DNA of 64,000 bases from assembly GCF_027789125.1 (NCBI RefSeq), contig NZ_JAQFVF010000030.1, positions 37,266 to 101,265 on the forward strand, read 5' to 3'. This document shows, piece by piece, positions 1 through 8,180 of the stretch. The first letter of the stretch is position 1; each line of letters begins with the position of its first letter. Under the pieces are notes generated by a model. That model worked only from the letters and a program-made list of their open reading frames with translations, ran no database searches and was not told the DNA's origin. The stretch is from Paenibacillus aestuarii. Its GTDB lineage: Bacteria > Bacillota > Bacilli > Paenibacillales > NBRC-103111. The position numbers and the translations under genes are program-made.

Positions 1-111
1 GCAGGCCAGCAATTTGATCCGAAGCTTGTTATTCCGTTTATCGAGTACATCGAGGTTAAAAGGAAGACGGGTTTGACGGTGGATACGAAAGATTCGAACG
101 AAGCGGTTTAG
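1..111 (+). CDS. C-terminal fragment of an HD-domain (HD-GYP-like) protein
   Basis: An open frame runs from the window edge to a TAG at 109-111, encoding the last 36 residues of a gene that starts outside the window. The segment GQQFDPKLVIPFIEYI resembles the end of HD-GYP phosphodiesterase domains, where a G-x-QFDP-x-(I/L)V motif is common. If so, the parent protein would be a cyclic-di-GMP phosphodiesterase or related phosphohydrolase. The catalytic residues are not in view, so the assignment rests on this short tail. A hairpin with a T-run follows directly. Confidence 0.45.
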   Translation, partial: AGQQFDPKLVIPFIEYIEVKRKTGLTVDTKDSNEAV

Positions 112-119
112 ATATAAAG

Positions 120-156
120 CACAGTCGGCGCTGGGGAGCGCTGGTTGTGTTTTTTT
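120..156 (+). terminator. Rho-independent terminator of the upstream partial gene
   Basis: CACAGTCGGCGCT and AGCGCTGGTTGTG can pair around a GGGG loop, with minor mismatches. Seven T follow at 150-156. The hairpin starts 9 nt after the stop codon of the partial gene. Confidence 0.8.
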
Positions 157-242
157 GTGTGAAAATTAGAAAATGAGGAGAAGCTTGAATACTGCCAAAA
201 ATAGTCTTGAAAAAGTCGGCCAAATTTTTTAAGATATAGTTG

Positions 243-275
243 TATAATATAGATGCTAGTTTTACAATATAGAAC
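243..275 (+). promoter_or_regulatory. iclR-gene promoter -10 and candidate IclR operator
   Basis: A consensus -10 hexamer TATAAT lies at 243-248. An imperfect palindrome GTTTTACAATATAGAAC lies just downstream at 259-275. A closely matching palindrome, GTTTTATAATGTAAAAC, is at 1131-1147 before the aldehyde dehydrogenase gene. The shared pattern GTTTTAnAATnTAnAAC next to both transcription starts suggests one operator bound by the regulator encoded between them. No convincing -35 box was seen. Confidence 0.55.
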
Positions 276-304
276 ATTTTGCAAATGGTAGCAGGAGTGA
301 ATAC

Positions 305-1063
305 ATGCCAATTATACAAGCGTTAGATCGGGCAATGAACATTTTAGAGTTGTTCGACGAGCATACGACAGAACTGAAGATCACGGAGATCAGTGCGAGA
401 ATGGACCTGCACAAAAGCACGGTTCATTCGCTTTTAAGAACCTTACAGCTTCACGGGTATATCGATCAAAATCAAGAATCAGGCAAGTACCGCCTCGGGC
501 TAAAGCTAATTGAGAAAGGCCAGCTCGTGCTTCAAGGAATGGATGTCCGGAGCGTTGCCCGCAAGCATTTGGAAGCGTTGTCGGAGCGGACGGGACAAAC
601 GACGAACTTAGTCATACTTGACGGTAAAGAAGGCGTATATATTGATAAGGTAGAAGGCGCCAAAGCGGCTATACGTTATTCGCGCATCGGGCGCCGGGTC
701 CCACTCCATAGCAGTGCGGTAGGGAAAGTCCTGCTGGCGCACATGAGACAGGATAAGCTCGAAGACCTTCTGCGCCAGTATCATTTCCACGTCCAGACCG
801 CGCAGACGATTCAAGATCAGGATACACTGCTGCGCGAGCTTGTACAGGTTCGGGAGCAGGGCTTCGCTATTGACAATCAGGAAAATGAAGCAGGCGTCAG
901 GTGTGGCGCGGTTCCCATCCGTGATCATTCGAACCAGGTGATTGCAGCGATGAGCCTTTCAACGATGACATCCGCAATCGATGATGAGCAATTTCAAGTG
1001 TACATAGCCCAGCTGCAACAAGAGGGGGAGTCCGTCTCCCAACATCTTGGTTTCAAGCGATAG
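305..1063 (+). CDS. IclR-family transcriptional regulator
   Basis: The protein has 252 residues, the usual size for the IclR family. Residues 1-65 form the winged helix-turn-helix (KITEISARMDLHKSTVHSLL is the recognition region). Residues 75-250 form the GAF-like effector domain, including the typical segment RRVPLHSSAVGKVLLA. The ATG at 305 follows a CAGGAGTG ribosome site by about 7 nt. It stands alone before the aldehyde dehydrogenase, keto-deoxy-acid dehydratase and xylonate dehydratase genes, and palindromes flank it on both sides. It is therefore inferred to control that operon and itself, probably in response to a sugar-acid or 2-keto-3-deoxy-acid, as KdgR-type members do. The effector cannot be read from sequence. 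Confidence 0.9.
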   Translation: MPIIQALDRAMNILELFDEHTTELKITEISARMDLHKSTVHSLLRTLQLHGYIDQNQESGKYRLGLKLIEKGQLVLQGMDVRSVARKHLEALSERTGQTTNLVILDGKEGVYIDKVEGAKAAIRYSRIGRRVPLHSSAVGKVLLAHMRQDKLEDLLRQYHFHVQTAQTIQDQDTLLRELVQVREQGFAIDNQENEAGVRCGAVPIRDHSNQVIAAMSLSTMTSAIDDEQFQVYIAQLQQEGESVSQHLGFKR

Positions 1064-1088
1064 GATAAGTTGGCGATTAGTGAATACG

Positions 1089-1113
1089 TACCCCCAACGG
1101 GGTATTTATTTAT
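1089..1113 (+). terminator. Weak terminator or attenuator after the iclR-type gene
   Basis: TACCCC (1089-1094) pairs with GGGGTA (1099-1104) around CAAC, followed by the T-rich stretch TTTATTTAT. The 6-bp stem is short, so termination may be partial. Confidence 0.45.
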
Positions 1114-1130
1114 AAATTTTTAAGAACATA

Positions 1131-1147
1131 GTTTTATAATGTAAAAC
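1131..1147 (+). promoter_or_regulatory. Candidate IclR operator overlapping the -10 of the pentonate operon
   Basis: GTTTTATAATGTAAAAC is a palindrome with GTTTTA/TAAAAC half-sites, and a TATAAT -10 hexamer lies inside it (1135-1140). A bound regulator would cover the -10. The match to the site at 259-275 supports a common binding protein. The ribosome site AAAGGAGATG and the start codon follow about 20 nt downstream. Confidence 0.55.
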
Positions 1148-1168
1148 AAAATAAAAGGAGATGACAGT

Positions 1169-2635
1169 ATGGGTGCTTTTACCGCAGATCAAGTGTATTT
1201 GAACTACATCAACGGAGAATGGATGGGGGCTTCCTCAGGCAAGACAGTTCCAAGTGTGAATCCGGCCAATCCAAAGGAAGTCGTAGGCTACGTGCAAGCG
1301 TCGACGAAGGAGGACCTGGATCGGGCCGTTGCGGCGGCGAAGTCAGCTTCTCGTTCTTGGCGGAAGCTATCCGGTGCGGCGCGAGGAGACCTTCTTTATA
1401 AAGCGGCTAATCTGTTGGAGCAGCGAGCCGACGAAGTCGCCGAAGCGATGACCCGGGAGATGGGGAAGACGTTCCCCGAAGCGAAAGGCGAGACGCTGCG
1501 AGGCGTTGCGATTTTGCGTTATTACGCCGGAGAGGGAATGAGACCGGTTGGTGATGTCATTCCATCCAGTGACAGCGAGGCGCTGATGTTCACGACGCGG
1601 GCTCCACTCGGTGTGGTCGGGATCATCTCGCCATGGAACTTCCCGGTTGCGATTCCGATTTGGAAAATGGCGCCGGCGCTGATCTACGGCAATACGGTCG
1701 TCCTGAAACCGGCACAGGAAACAGCGGTTACCGCAGCCAAAGTGATCGAGTGCTTGGCAGCAGCAGGTCTGCCTGCAGGCGTAGTTAACTTTGTATGCGG
1801 CAGCGGTTCAGTGATCGGACAAGGTTTGGCGGAGCATCCTGACGTGAATGGCATTTCTTTTACCGGTTCGAATCAGGTCGGCAAGCAGGTTGGTCAGGCT
1901 GCATTGGCACGAGGGGCGAAGTACCAGCTAGAGATGGGCGGCAAAAATCCGGTCATCGTCGCTGCTGATGCGGATTTGGATCTGGCTGTCGACGGTACGA
2001 TCAGCGGAGGACTGCGGTCAACTGGGCAAAAGTGTACAGCGACGAGCCGTGTCATCGTTTTGAATGAGGTATATGACGCTTTTAAAGAGAAGCTTGTGGA
2101 AAAAGTAGCAAATATTCAGGTCGGCAATGGGATGGACGCTGGCATCTGGATGGGACCTTGTGCGAATGAGAAGCAGCTGGAAACCGTACTGGGTTACATC
2201 CAAAAAGGGGTAGACGAAGGTGCCAAGCTGCTAATTGGCGGCAGCAGACCGTCCTCGGCTGACTTGGCGGAAGGCTTCTATGTGCAGCCGACAGTTTTTG
2301 ATCAAGTCTCGCCGCAGATGACGATTGCCAGAGAAGAAATTTTTGGACCTGTGCTGGCCCTGATTCGGGCGAATTCGCTCGAGGAAGCTATCGCGCTCGC
2401 GAATGATAGCGAGTTTGGTTTAAGTGCATCCGTGTACACGAGCAATATCGGCTCCATTTTGTCGTTTATCCAGGATATGGATGCAGGTCTGGTTCGGGTT
2501 AACGCCGAGACAGCAGGCGTGGAGCTGCAGGCACCATTCGGCGGGATGAAGCAGTCCAGCTCGCACTCCAGAGAGCAGGGGCAGGCAGCAATAGAGTTTT
2601 TCACTTCAATTAAAACAGTTTTCGTGAAGGCTTAG
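1169..2635 (+). CDS. Aldehyde dehydrogenase, likely 2-oxoglutarate semialdehyde dehydrogenase
   Basis: The 488-residue protein is a full-length NAD(P)-dependent aldehyde dehydrogenase. It has the cofactor-binding segment [20 protein letters not shown], the general base Glu255 in LEMGGKNP and the catalytic nucleophile Cys289 in [11 protein letters not shown]. The family oxidises aldehydes to acids in the cytoplasm. A 2-keto-3-deoxypentonate dehydratase and a xylonate dehydratase follow it in the same direction. The likely substrate is therefore 2,5-dioxopentanoate (2-oxoglutarate semialdehyde), giving 2-oxoglutarate as the last Weimberg step. The family call is firm; the substrate is inferred from neighbours, and succinate or glycolaldehyde-type substrates remain possible. 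Confidence 0.85.
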   Translation: MGAFTADQVYLNYINGEWMGASSGKTVPSVNPANPKEVVGYVQASTKEDLDRAVAAAKSASRSWRKLSGAARGDLLYKAANLLEQRADEVAEAMTREMGKTFPEAKGETLRGVAILRYYAGEGMRPVGDVIPSSDSEALMFTTRAPLGVVGIISPWNFPVAIPIWKMAPALIYGNTVVLKPAQETAVTAAKVIECLAAAGLPAGVVNFVCGSGSVIGQGLAEHPDVNGISFTGSNQVGKQVGQAALARGAKYQLEMGGKNPVIVAADADLDLAVDGTISGGLRSTGQKCTATSRVIVLNEVYDAFKEKLVEKVANIQVGNGMDAGIWMGPCANEKQLETVLGYIQKGVDEGAKLLIGGSRPSSADLAEGFYVQPTVFDQVSPQMTIAREEIFGPVLALIRANSLEEAIALANDSEFGLSASVYTSNIGSILSFIQDMDAGLVRVNAETAGVELQAPFGGMKQSSSHSREQGQAAIEFFTSIKTVFVKA

Positions 2636-2671
2636 CTGGCATTAACCAAATCCGAAGGAGCGTGTGTGCGA

Positions 2672-3553
2672 ATGAGAATTATTCGTTATCAGAAGGAAAC
2701 TCAGCTTCAGCTTGCCGCAGTGACTGATCAAGGGGATGTTTACACTTTGCCGCAGAGCGATTATTTGAGTCTGCAGCAGGAAGCGGAAGGTCAAGGCGTT
2801 ACGATGCTGGAACTTGTTCACGCAGCGATTCGCGATCAGCAGCCAATTGCCGAGCGCCTTGAGGAATTGACCTTAGCCGTACCGATCGAAGCGCCGGAGG
2901 TATGGGCAGCCGGGGTGACGTATCAGCGAAGCCGGGAAGCACGCAACTATGAAGCAACGGGCGGTCTCGCCAACGCGTTAACGTTCTACGATAAAGTTTA
3001 CGATGCGGAGCGGCCGGAAATTTTTTTCAAATCGACGGCAGCCCGTACGGTAGGGCCAGGCGAAGAAGTGCAGCTGCGCAGCGATTCCCACTGGCAGGTA
3101 CCGGAGCCGGAGCTTGGGCTTGTGCTTGGCAAGCAGGGGAGCATCATCGGGTATACGATCGGTAACGATATGAGCTGCCGGGATATCGAAGGGGAGAACC
3201 CGCTCTATTTGCCTCAAGCTAAGGTGTGGAAACGTTCCTGTGCCCTGGGCCCGGCGATCCGGCTCGTGGAGACGGTGGAGAACCCGTACGATCTGCAGAT
3301 TGCCTGCCGGATTTATCGCCATGATGAAACGGTGGTTGAAGGCACGGCGAACACCGGCCAGTTGAAGCGCAAACTGGAAGAGCTGGCATCTTACTTGGTA
3401 AGGGATAACGAGCTCTTCGAAGGCACGGTATTGCTGACGGGAACCTGCATCGTGCCTCCGGACGATTTTACATTGGCAGATGGGGACCGAATTGAAATTG
3501 ATATTGCCGGGATTGGAACACTCATCAATCCTGTAGCGGGCGCAGGCCGATAA
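2672..3553 (+). CDS. FAH-family 2-keto-3-deoxypentonate dehydratase (KdaD/XylX-like)
   Basis: This is a fumarylacetoacetate-hydrolase-fold protein of 293 residues. From memory, the central region (EVWAAGVTY, YDKVYDAERPEIFFK, PEPELGLVL, ENPLYLPQAKVW) closely resembles the archaeal 2-keto-3-deoxy-D-arabinonate dehydratase KdaD, which has about the same length. It also resembles XylX-type enzymes, which remove water from a 2-keto-3-deoxypentonate to give 2-oxoglutarate semialdehyde. The conserved acidic metal ligands are in the PEPEL segment. ATG 2672 is preferred to the in-frame GTG at 2666 because it sits 11 nt after GAAGGAG rather than 5. It lies between the aldehyde dehydrogenase and dehydratase genes that would supply the next and previous steps. 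Confidence 0.82.
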   Translation: MRIIRYQKETQLQLAAVTDQGDVYTLPQSDYLSLQQEAEGQGVTMLELVHAAIRDQQPIAERLEELTLAVPIEAPEVWAAGVTYQRSREARNYEATGGLANALTFYDKVYDAERPEIFFKSTAARTVGPGEEVQLRSDSHWQVPEPELGLVLGKQGSIIGYTIGNDMSCRDIEGENPLYLPQAKVWKRSCALGPAIRLVETVENPYDLQIACRIYRHDETVVEGTANTGQLKRKLEELASYLVRDNELFEGTVLLTGTCIVPPDDFTLADGDRIEIDIAGIGTLINPVAGAGR

Positions 3554-3629
3554 GCTGTCATAATGGAAGCGGTCACAATGGAGCCGTCGCAATGGGGACG
3601 GACGACTGTGGCCAGGGAGGGTGAAGGTC

Positions 3630-5603
3630 TTGAAGGAGAATGTGGAGTTCATCATGGGACAGGACAACGACGAGTTGTATGCCGTTCGCACTCATGCGAG
3701 CGGTCCGGCGGGTTCACTCCCTTTGACCAAAGAAATGCTGCTGAACGCACCGAGCGGCGAGTTGTTCGGATTAACGCAAAACGTGGGCATGGGCTGGAAA
3801 CCTTCGCGTCTCAAAGGGAAGCAGTATCTGCTTCTAAGCACGCAAGGCGGCATCCGCAAGGAAGACGGTACGCCCGTTGCTCTCGGCTATCATACGGGCC
3901 ATTGGGAGGTCGGCTTGCTGATGCAGGCCGCCGCCTCCGAAATTACCGACAGCGGCGGCGTGCCTTTTGCCGGGTACGTCAGCGATCCGTGTGACGGACG
4001 CTCGCAAGGGACAGAAGGCATGTTCGACTCCTTGCCCTACAGGAACGATGCAGCGATCGTATTCCGGCGCTTGATCCGCTCTTTGCCGACGCGCAGGGGC
4101 GTCCTCGGTGTGGCCACCTGCGACAAAGGATTGCCGGCCATGATGATGGCGCTGGCCGGCATGCACGATCTGCCTTGCGTGATCGTGCCAGGCGGGGTGA
4201 CGCTTCCGCCGACGGCCGGCGAGGACGCGGGGAAAATCCAGACCATTGGGGCGAGATACGCCAATGGGGAAATGACACTGGAGGAAGCCGCTGATCTCGG
4301 CTGCCGGGCGTGCGCAACCCCTGGTGGGGGTTGCCAATTCCTAGGGACGGCTGCGACTGCGCAAGTCGTGGCGGAAGCGCTGGGCATGACCGTGCCGCAT
4401 GCAGCGCTCGCCCCGTCGGGGCAGCCCGTATGGGAAGAGATGGCCAGGCAGTCGGCCCGGGCGATGATGCAGCTGGAAGAGAAGGGCATCCGCATGAAGG
4501 ACATCCTCACCGAAGGAGCCATTCGCAATGCGATGGCGGTACATGCCGCTTTCGGCGGGTCGACGAACTTGCTGCTGCATATTCCAGCCTTCGCGCATGC
4601 GGCAGGGGTGCCCGTGCCGACGGTGCAGGACTGGATTCGCGTCAATAAACGCGTGCCCCGCCTAGTCAGCGTCCTGCCGAATGGGCCGGAATACCATCCT
4701 ACGGTGAGGGTATTCCTGGCGGGCGGCGTGCCGGAAGTGATGCTGCATCTTCGCAGCTTGGGCGTCCTGGACGAAACCGTAATGACGGCATCCGGAGTAA
4801 GTCTTGGCTCGGTTCTCGATTGGTGGGAGACCAGTGAGCGCCGCCAGCGGATGAAACGGCTGCTGAAGGAGTTGGACGGCATCGACGCCGACGCTGTCAT
4901 CATGAGCCCGGAGCGTGCCAAGGAGCGTGGTTTGACGTCCACGGTGACGTTCCCTATGGGGAACTTGGCACCGGAAGGGTCTGTTATCAAGTCCACGGCG
5001 ATTGACCCGGCGGTAGTCGGTGAGGACGGCGTGTACCGCCATCGCGGACGGGCAAAAGTATTTACGATGGAGAAGCAGGCGATTGCCGCCATCAAAAATG
5101 GCCACATTGAGCCGGGCGATATTATGGTGCTGATGGGCCGAGGGCCGTCGGGAACGGGGATGGAGGAAACGTATCAACTGACATCTGCGCTCAAGCATTT
5201 ATCTTATGGCAAATATGTCTCCTTGATCACGGATGCGAGATTTTCCGGTGTCTCCACAGGGGCATGTATCGGCCATGTCGGTCCGGAAGCACTCGCAGGC
5301 GGTCCGATAGGCAAACTGCGGGATGGAGACCTGATCGATATCGTTGTAGACCGTAACCATTTAGAGGGCAGCATCAACTTCATCGGTACGGGGGGCGAAG
5401 TGTTGACCCCTGAGGAAGGAAGTCGGGTACTCGCCTCCCGAGAGCCGCACCCGGAATTATCGGCCGATCCGAAGCTCCCGGCGGATACACGGTTATGGGC
5501 CGCCTTGCAAGCGGCCAGCGGAGGCACTTGGGCAGGCAGTGTGTATGACGCAGAGCGCATTATAGCTGTGTTGGAAGCGGGGAAAAAAGCGTTGTCCCTG
5601 TAA
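3630..5603 (+). CDS. D-xylonate dehydratase, YjhG/YagF type (IlvD/Edd family)
   Basis: The protein has about 657 residues, close to E. coli YjhG and YagF. Long blocks match that subgroup as I remember it: [76 protein letters not shown] and [20 protein letters not shown]. The Cys in SDPCDG, ATCDKG and GGGCQF are the expected iron-sulfur ligands of the IlvD/Edd dehydratases. It would convert D-xylonate to 2-keto-3-deoxy-D-xylonate. The start is uncertain: TTG 3630 lies 9 nt after AGGGAGG, whereas GTG 3621 directly abuts it and ATG 3654 is a further option. In E. coli this enzyme pairs with an aldolase; here it pairs with a second dehydratase. Confidence 0.88.
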   Translation: MKENVEFIMGQDNDELYAVRTHASGPAGSLPLTKEMLLNAPSGELFGLTQNVGMGWKPSRLKGKQYLLLSTQGGIRKEDGTPVALGYHTGHWEVGLLMQAAASEITDSGGVPFAGYVSDPCDGRSQGTEGMFDSLPYRNDAAIVFRRLIRSLPTRRGVLGVATCDKGLPAMMMALAGMHDLPCVIVPGGVTLPPTAGEDAGKIQTIGARYANGEMTLEEAADLGCRACATPGGGCQFLGTAATAQVVAEALGMTVPHAALAPSGQPVWEEMARQSARAMMQLEEKGIRMKDILTEGAIRNAMAVHAAFGGSTNLLLHIPAFAHAAGVPVPTVQDWIRVNKRVPRLVSVLPNGPEYHPTVRVFLAGGVPEVMLHLRSLGVLDETVMTASGVSLGSVLDWWETSERRQRMKRLLKELDGIDADAVIMSPERAKERGLTSTVTFPMGNLAPEGSVIKSTAIDPAVVGEDGVYRHRGRAKVFTMEKQAIAAIKNGHIEPGDIMVLMGRGPSGTGMEETYQLTSALKHLSYGKYVSLITDARFSGVSTGACIGHVGPEALAGGPIGKLRDGDLIDIVVDRNHLEGSINFIGTGGEVLTPEEGSRVLASREPHPELSADPKLPADTRLWAALQAASGGTWAGSVYDAERIIAVLEAGKKALSL

Positions 5604-5635
5604 AGCAAGCTTAGGAGCAGCCGGCAAAAAAGCTG

Positions 5636-5695
5636 AGCCGTCGCAGACCCTTTTTAGGCCGCCTCGCCTGAAAAAGGTTACGGACGGCTTTTTTT
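5636..5695 (+). terminator. Terminator of the pentonate operon
   Basis: AGCCGTC near 5636 pairs with GGACGGCT near 5682, and the inner CCCTTTTT/AAAAAGG extends the stem. A run of seven T follows. It starts about 33 nt after the dehydratase stop codon. Confidence 0.85.
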
Positions 5696-5715
5696 ACGGG
5701 CACAATCTAATGAAA

Positions 5716-5730
5716 TTGGTATTTTACCAA
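5716..5730. promoter_or_regulatory. Perfect palindrome TTGGTA-TTT-TACCAA upstream of the ABC operon
   Basis: A 15-nt perfect inverted repeat lies about 90 nt before the binding-protein start and about 39 nt before a cre site. Its form suits a dimeric regulator. No LacI- or GntR-type gene is adjacent, so the binding protein is unknown. Confidence 0.45.
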
Positions 5731-5768
5731 ATCAATCGGGCTTATGGTGTAACCGCTTACTTGATAAA

Positions 5769-5783
5769 ATGAAAGCGTAACCA
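5769..5783 (+). promoter_or_regulatory. cre site (CcpA operator), perfect consensus match
   Basis: ATGAAAGCGTAACCA fits the Bacillus cre consensus WTGNAANCGNWNNCW at every defined position. It lies immediately upstream of the ribosome site GAGGGGAG (5791-5798). Bound CcpA would act as a roadblock or downstream repressor, so the importer is predicted to be under carbon catabolite repression. Confidence 0.75.
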
Positions 5784-5807
5784 AACATGCGAGGGGAGAG
5801 ACAAGAA

Positions 5808-7133
5808 ATGAAGAAATGGGCCTCACTTTCCATTGTTAGTATGCTTTTATTAAGCGCCTGCGGGGGCAACGTGCAAACGGCAGCGACGGATAGCGGTAAA
5901 AAAGACACCGGCGGCACTGAGCCGAAACAGACGGCGCAAGCGTCATCCGGCGAGAAGAAAAAGCTTTCCTTTTGGTATATCGAAACGGGGCAAAGAAAGG
6001 AATTAATTGAAGCTACGGTTCAAAAGTTCATGCAGCAAAATCCGGATGTGGAAGTCGAAGCGGTGCAAATTCCGAACGACGCCTATAAAACCAAGCTGTC
6101 TGTAGCAATGGGCGGCGGCAGTCCGCCGGATGTGTTCCACTCCTGGGGAGGCGGCTGGCTGAAGCAGTTTGTATCCGCTAACCAAGTGCTGGATCTCACG
6201 GGCAAAGTGAACAGCGATTCCTACGTTCCTGCAGCGATAGGCGCAGCTACGTTTAATTCCAAGATCTATGGAGCTCCACTGGCGATGTCGGTTGTTCCAA
6301 TGTTCTATAACAAGGAAATTTTCGCCAAATATCAGCTGCAGCCACCGAAAACGTATGATGAATTCCTGGCGATTATCGACAAGCTGAAGAAAGAAAATAT
6401 TATTCCCATCGCCATGGCGAATAAAACGAAGTGGCCGGCCGCCTTCTACCTCATGTACTTTGCCGAGAAGCTTGCAGGACCGCAAATTTTCTCGGAGGCG
6501 TTTGAACGCACAGGCCGTACTTTCGACGATCCGGCTTACGTAAAGGCCGGTGAAATGATTCAGGATCTGGTCAAGCGTGGCGCGTTTAACCCGGGCTTTA
6601 ACGGACTGACTTATGACACGGGGCAATCCCGCCAGCTGCTCTATACGGGAAAAGCGGCCATGGAAATGCAGACCGCCTCTTATGTCAATAACGTGCGCAA
6701 TGAAGCGCCGGATTTTGAAAAGAAGCTGGGCATGTTCCCATTCCCTGAGATTCCAGGCGGAAAGGGGAACATCTCCAACGTCGTCGGTGGCGTCTCCCCG
6801 GTCTTCTCCGTGGCAGCCAAGTCCAAATATCCGGATAAAGCCGTCGAGCTTGTCAAAATGTTAACGTCCCAAGAGCTGGCGCAGCAGTTCACCGATAAAA
6901 CGAGCGCGATCTCTGCGGTGAAAGGCGTGGAATATAAAGACCCGTTTGCTATTCAACTGAACGATATGCTGAGCAAGGCAGGGTACTTGCAGACATTCTA
7001 TGATCAAACTTTGCCGCCGGATCTGGCTGAGCTGCACAAAGATACGACGCAAGCGTTGTTTGGGGAAACGATGACACCAGCGGAGGCGGCCAAACAGATG
7101 GAAGCCAAAGCGAAAGAGATTTTGAAGAAGTAG
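5808..7133 (+). CDS. CUT1-family sugar-binding lipoprotein (ABC importer)
   Basis: The 441-residue protein starts with a lipoprotein signal: MKKWASLSIVSMLLLSAC with the lipobox Cys at residue 18, then a Gly/Ser/Thr-rich linker. The remainder is a family 1 extracellular solute-binding fold (PDVFHSWGGGW and the late GKAAMEMQ region are typical). It captures a sugar or oligosaccharide outside the membrane for the two permeases that follow. ATG 5808 is chosen over the in-frame ATG 5787 because GAGGGGAG lies 9 nt upstream and the signal peptide begins there. The ligand is unknown. The neighbouring xylonate pathway makes a xylose-derived compound possible but not shown. A cre site precedes it. Confidence 0.9.
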   Translation: MKKWASLSIVSMLLLSACGGNVQTAATDSGKKDTGGTEPKQTAQASSGEKKKLSFWYIETGQRKELIEATVQKFMQQNPDVEVEAVQIPNDAYKTKLSVAMGGGSPPDVFHSWGGGWLKQFVSANQVLDLTGKVNSDSYVPAAIGAATFNSKIYGAPLAMSVVPMFYNKEIFAKYQLQPPKTYDEFLAIIDKLKKENIIPIAMANKTKWPAAFYLMYFAEKLAGPQIFSEAFERTGRTFDDPAYVKAGEMIQDLVKRGAFNPGFNGLTYDTGQSRQLLYTGKAAMEMQTASYVNNVRNEAPDFEKKLGMFPFPEIPGGKGNISNVVGGVSPVFSVAAKSKYPDKAVELVKMLTSQELAQQFTDKTSAISAVKGVEYKDPFAIQLNDMLSKAGYLQTFYDQTLPPDLAELHKDTTQALFGETMTPAEAAKQMEAKAKEILKK

Positions 7134-7151
7134 TTCGAAAAGAACGATCAC

Positions 7152-7184
7152 TCGGAGGGAAGGGAGAGCTAGCCTTCCTTCCGA
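7152..7184 (+). other. Intra-operon hairpin between binding protein and permease genes
   Basis: TCGGAGGGAAGG pairs with CCTTCCTTCCGA (one wobble) around a 9-nt loop, with no T-run. Such hairpins after binding-protein genes usually protect the upstream mRNA and lower expression of the permeases. Confidence 0.55.
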
Positions 7185-7221
7185 TGATTTAGATTCAGCT
7201 GAACGGAGGTAGACCGAGGGG

Positions 7222-8160
7222 ATGAACAGCTTAGCAGAAAAACGTACCGGCCAAGTGGAGCTCCAGAAAGCCGTTCCATCGCGCAAACATAAGCATACGG
7301 CTTTTATTATCGGATTTATCGGTCCGGCCTTACTTATTTATCTGACATATGTCATATTTCCAATCTTTTCAACGTTCTATTACAGTATGTTTCATTGGAG
7401 TGGTATCGAATCGAACAAAACCTTTATTCTCTTCGATAACTATATCAAGCTGATGGCGGACTCCGTTTTTTGGAAAACGGTTCTGAACAACTTGCTGTTG
7501 GTCGTCGCCTCCATTTTTACGCAGCTACCGTTGGGACTCGCTATGGCACTGCTGCTCATGGCCCCGATCAAAGGCATTCGCCTGTTCCGTACCGTGTATT
7601 TCATGCCGCTGCTGATGTCTACCGTCGCGCTAGGTATCTTGTGGACGTTTATTTACGATCCGACGATGGGGATTATTAATCAGGCGCTGGAGCTTCTGGG
7701 GCTTCAATCATGGCAGATGGGTTGGCTCGGGGACTCCAAGACTGCATTCCTTGCTGTAATCGTTACGATTTGCTGGCAATTTACACCGTTTTACATGATC
7801 TTATTCCGGGCGGCGATTTCCGGGATTCCGGAGGAAATTTATGAATCGGCCAAAATCGACGGCGCAAGCGGCTGGAAGCAGTTTTGGCGCATCACACTGC
7901 CTTTATTGAAGCCGACCATTGTCACGTCCTCGGTTCTATCCGTGATCGGATCGCTCAAATATTTTGATTTGATCTATGTCATGACCGAAGGCGGTCCGGA
8001 CAGCAGCACAGAACTGATGGCTACCTACATGTACAAGCAAGCATTTGCTAAGTTCAACATGGGCTATGCGAGCACGATTTCGTTCACGATGTTTGTCATC
8101 TCGTTAATCGTCGCCATCTTCATACTCACAGCGGATAAGAACAGAGCTCAAGCGTCGTAA
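7222..8160 (+). CDS. ABC sugar permease, MalF/UgpA-like (CUT1)
   Basis: The 312-residue integral membrane protein has about six hydrophobic helices starting near residue 30. It carries the cytoplasmic EAA loop, EIYESAKIDGASGWKQFWRI, near residues 215-235, which docks the ATPase. ATG 7222 follows CGGAGGT by 11 nt. It forms the translocation pore with the next permease and receives substrate from the upstream lipoprotein. No ATPase gene is present in the operon, so the importer probably uses a shared MsmX-type ATPase, as many Firmicute CUT1 systems do. Confidence 0.92.
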   Translation: MNSLAEKRTGQVELQKAVPSRKHKHTAFIIGFIGPALLIYLTYVIFPIFSTFYYSMFHWSGIESNKTFILFDNYIKLMADSVFWKTVLNNLLLVVASIFTQLPLGLAMALLLMAPIKGIRLFRTVYFMPLLMSTVALGILWTFIYDPTMGIINQALELLGLQSWQMGWLGDSKTAFLAVIVTICWQFTPFYMILFRAAISGIPEEIYESAKIDGASGWKQFWRITLPLLKPTIVTSSVLSVIGSLKYFDLIYVMTEGGPDSSTELMATYMYKQAFAKFNMGYASTISFTMFVISLIVAIFILTADKNRAQAS

Positions 8161-8180
8161 CAAGGGGAGGAGGACAGCGA

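Noticed and set aside
2978..3691. A 237-codon minus-strand frame across the FAH gene
   Set aside because: It is antisense to a well-supported FAH-fold protein and has no convincing ribosome site or domain.
3563..3994. A 143-codon plus-strand frame overlapping the start of the dehydratase gene
   Set aside because: It lies in another frame of the conserved dehydratase and is Arg/Gly-rich, as expected for a shifted frame.
4037..5107. A 356-codon minus-strand open frame across the dehydratase gene
   Set aside because: The plus strand encodes a YjhG/YagF-type protein over its whole length. The antisense frame reflects codon bias, and its product is Ser/Arg/Pro-rich without known motifs.
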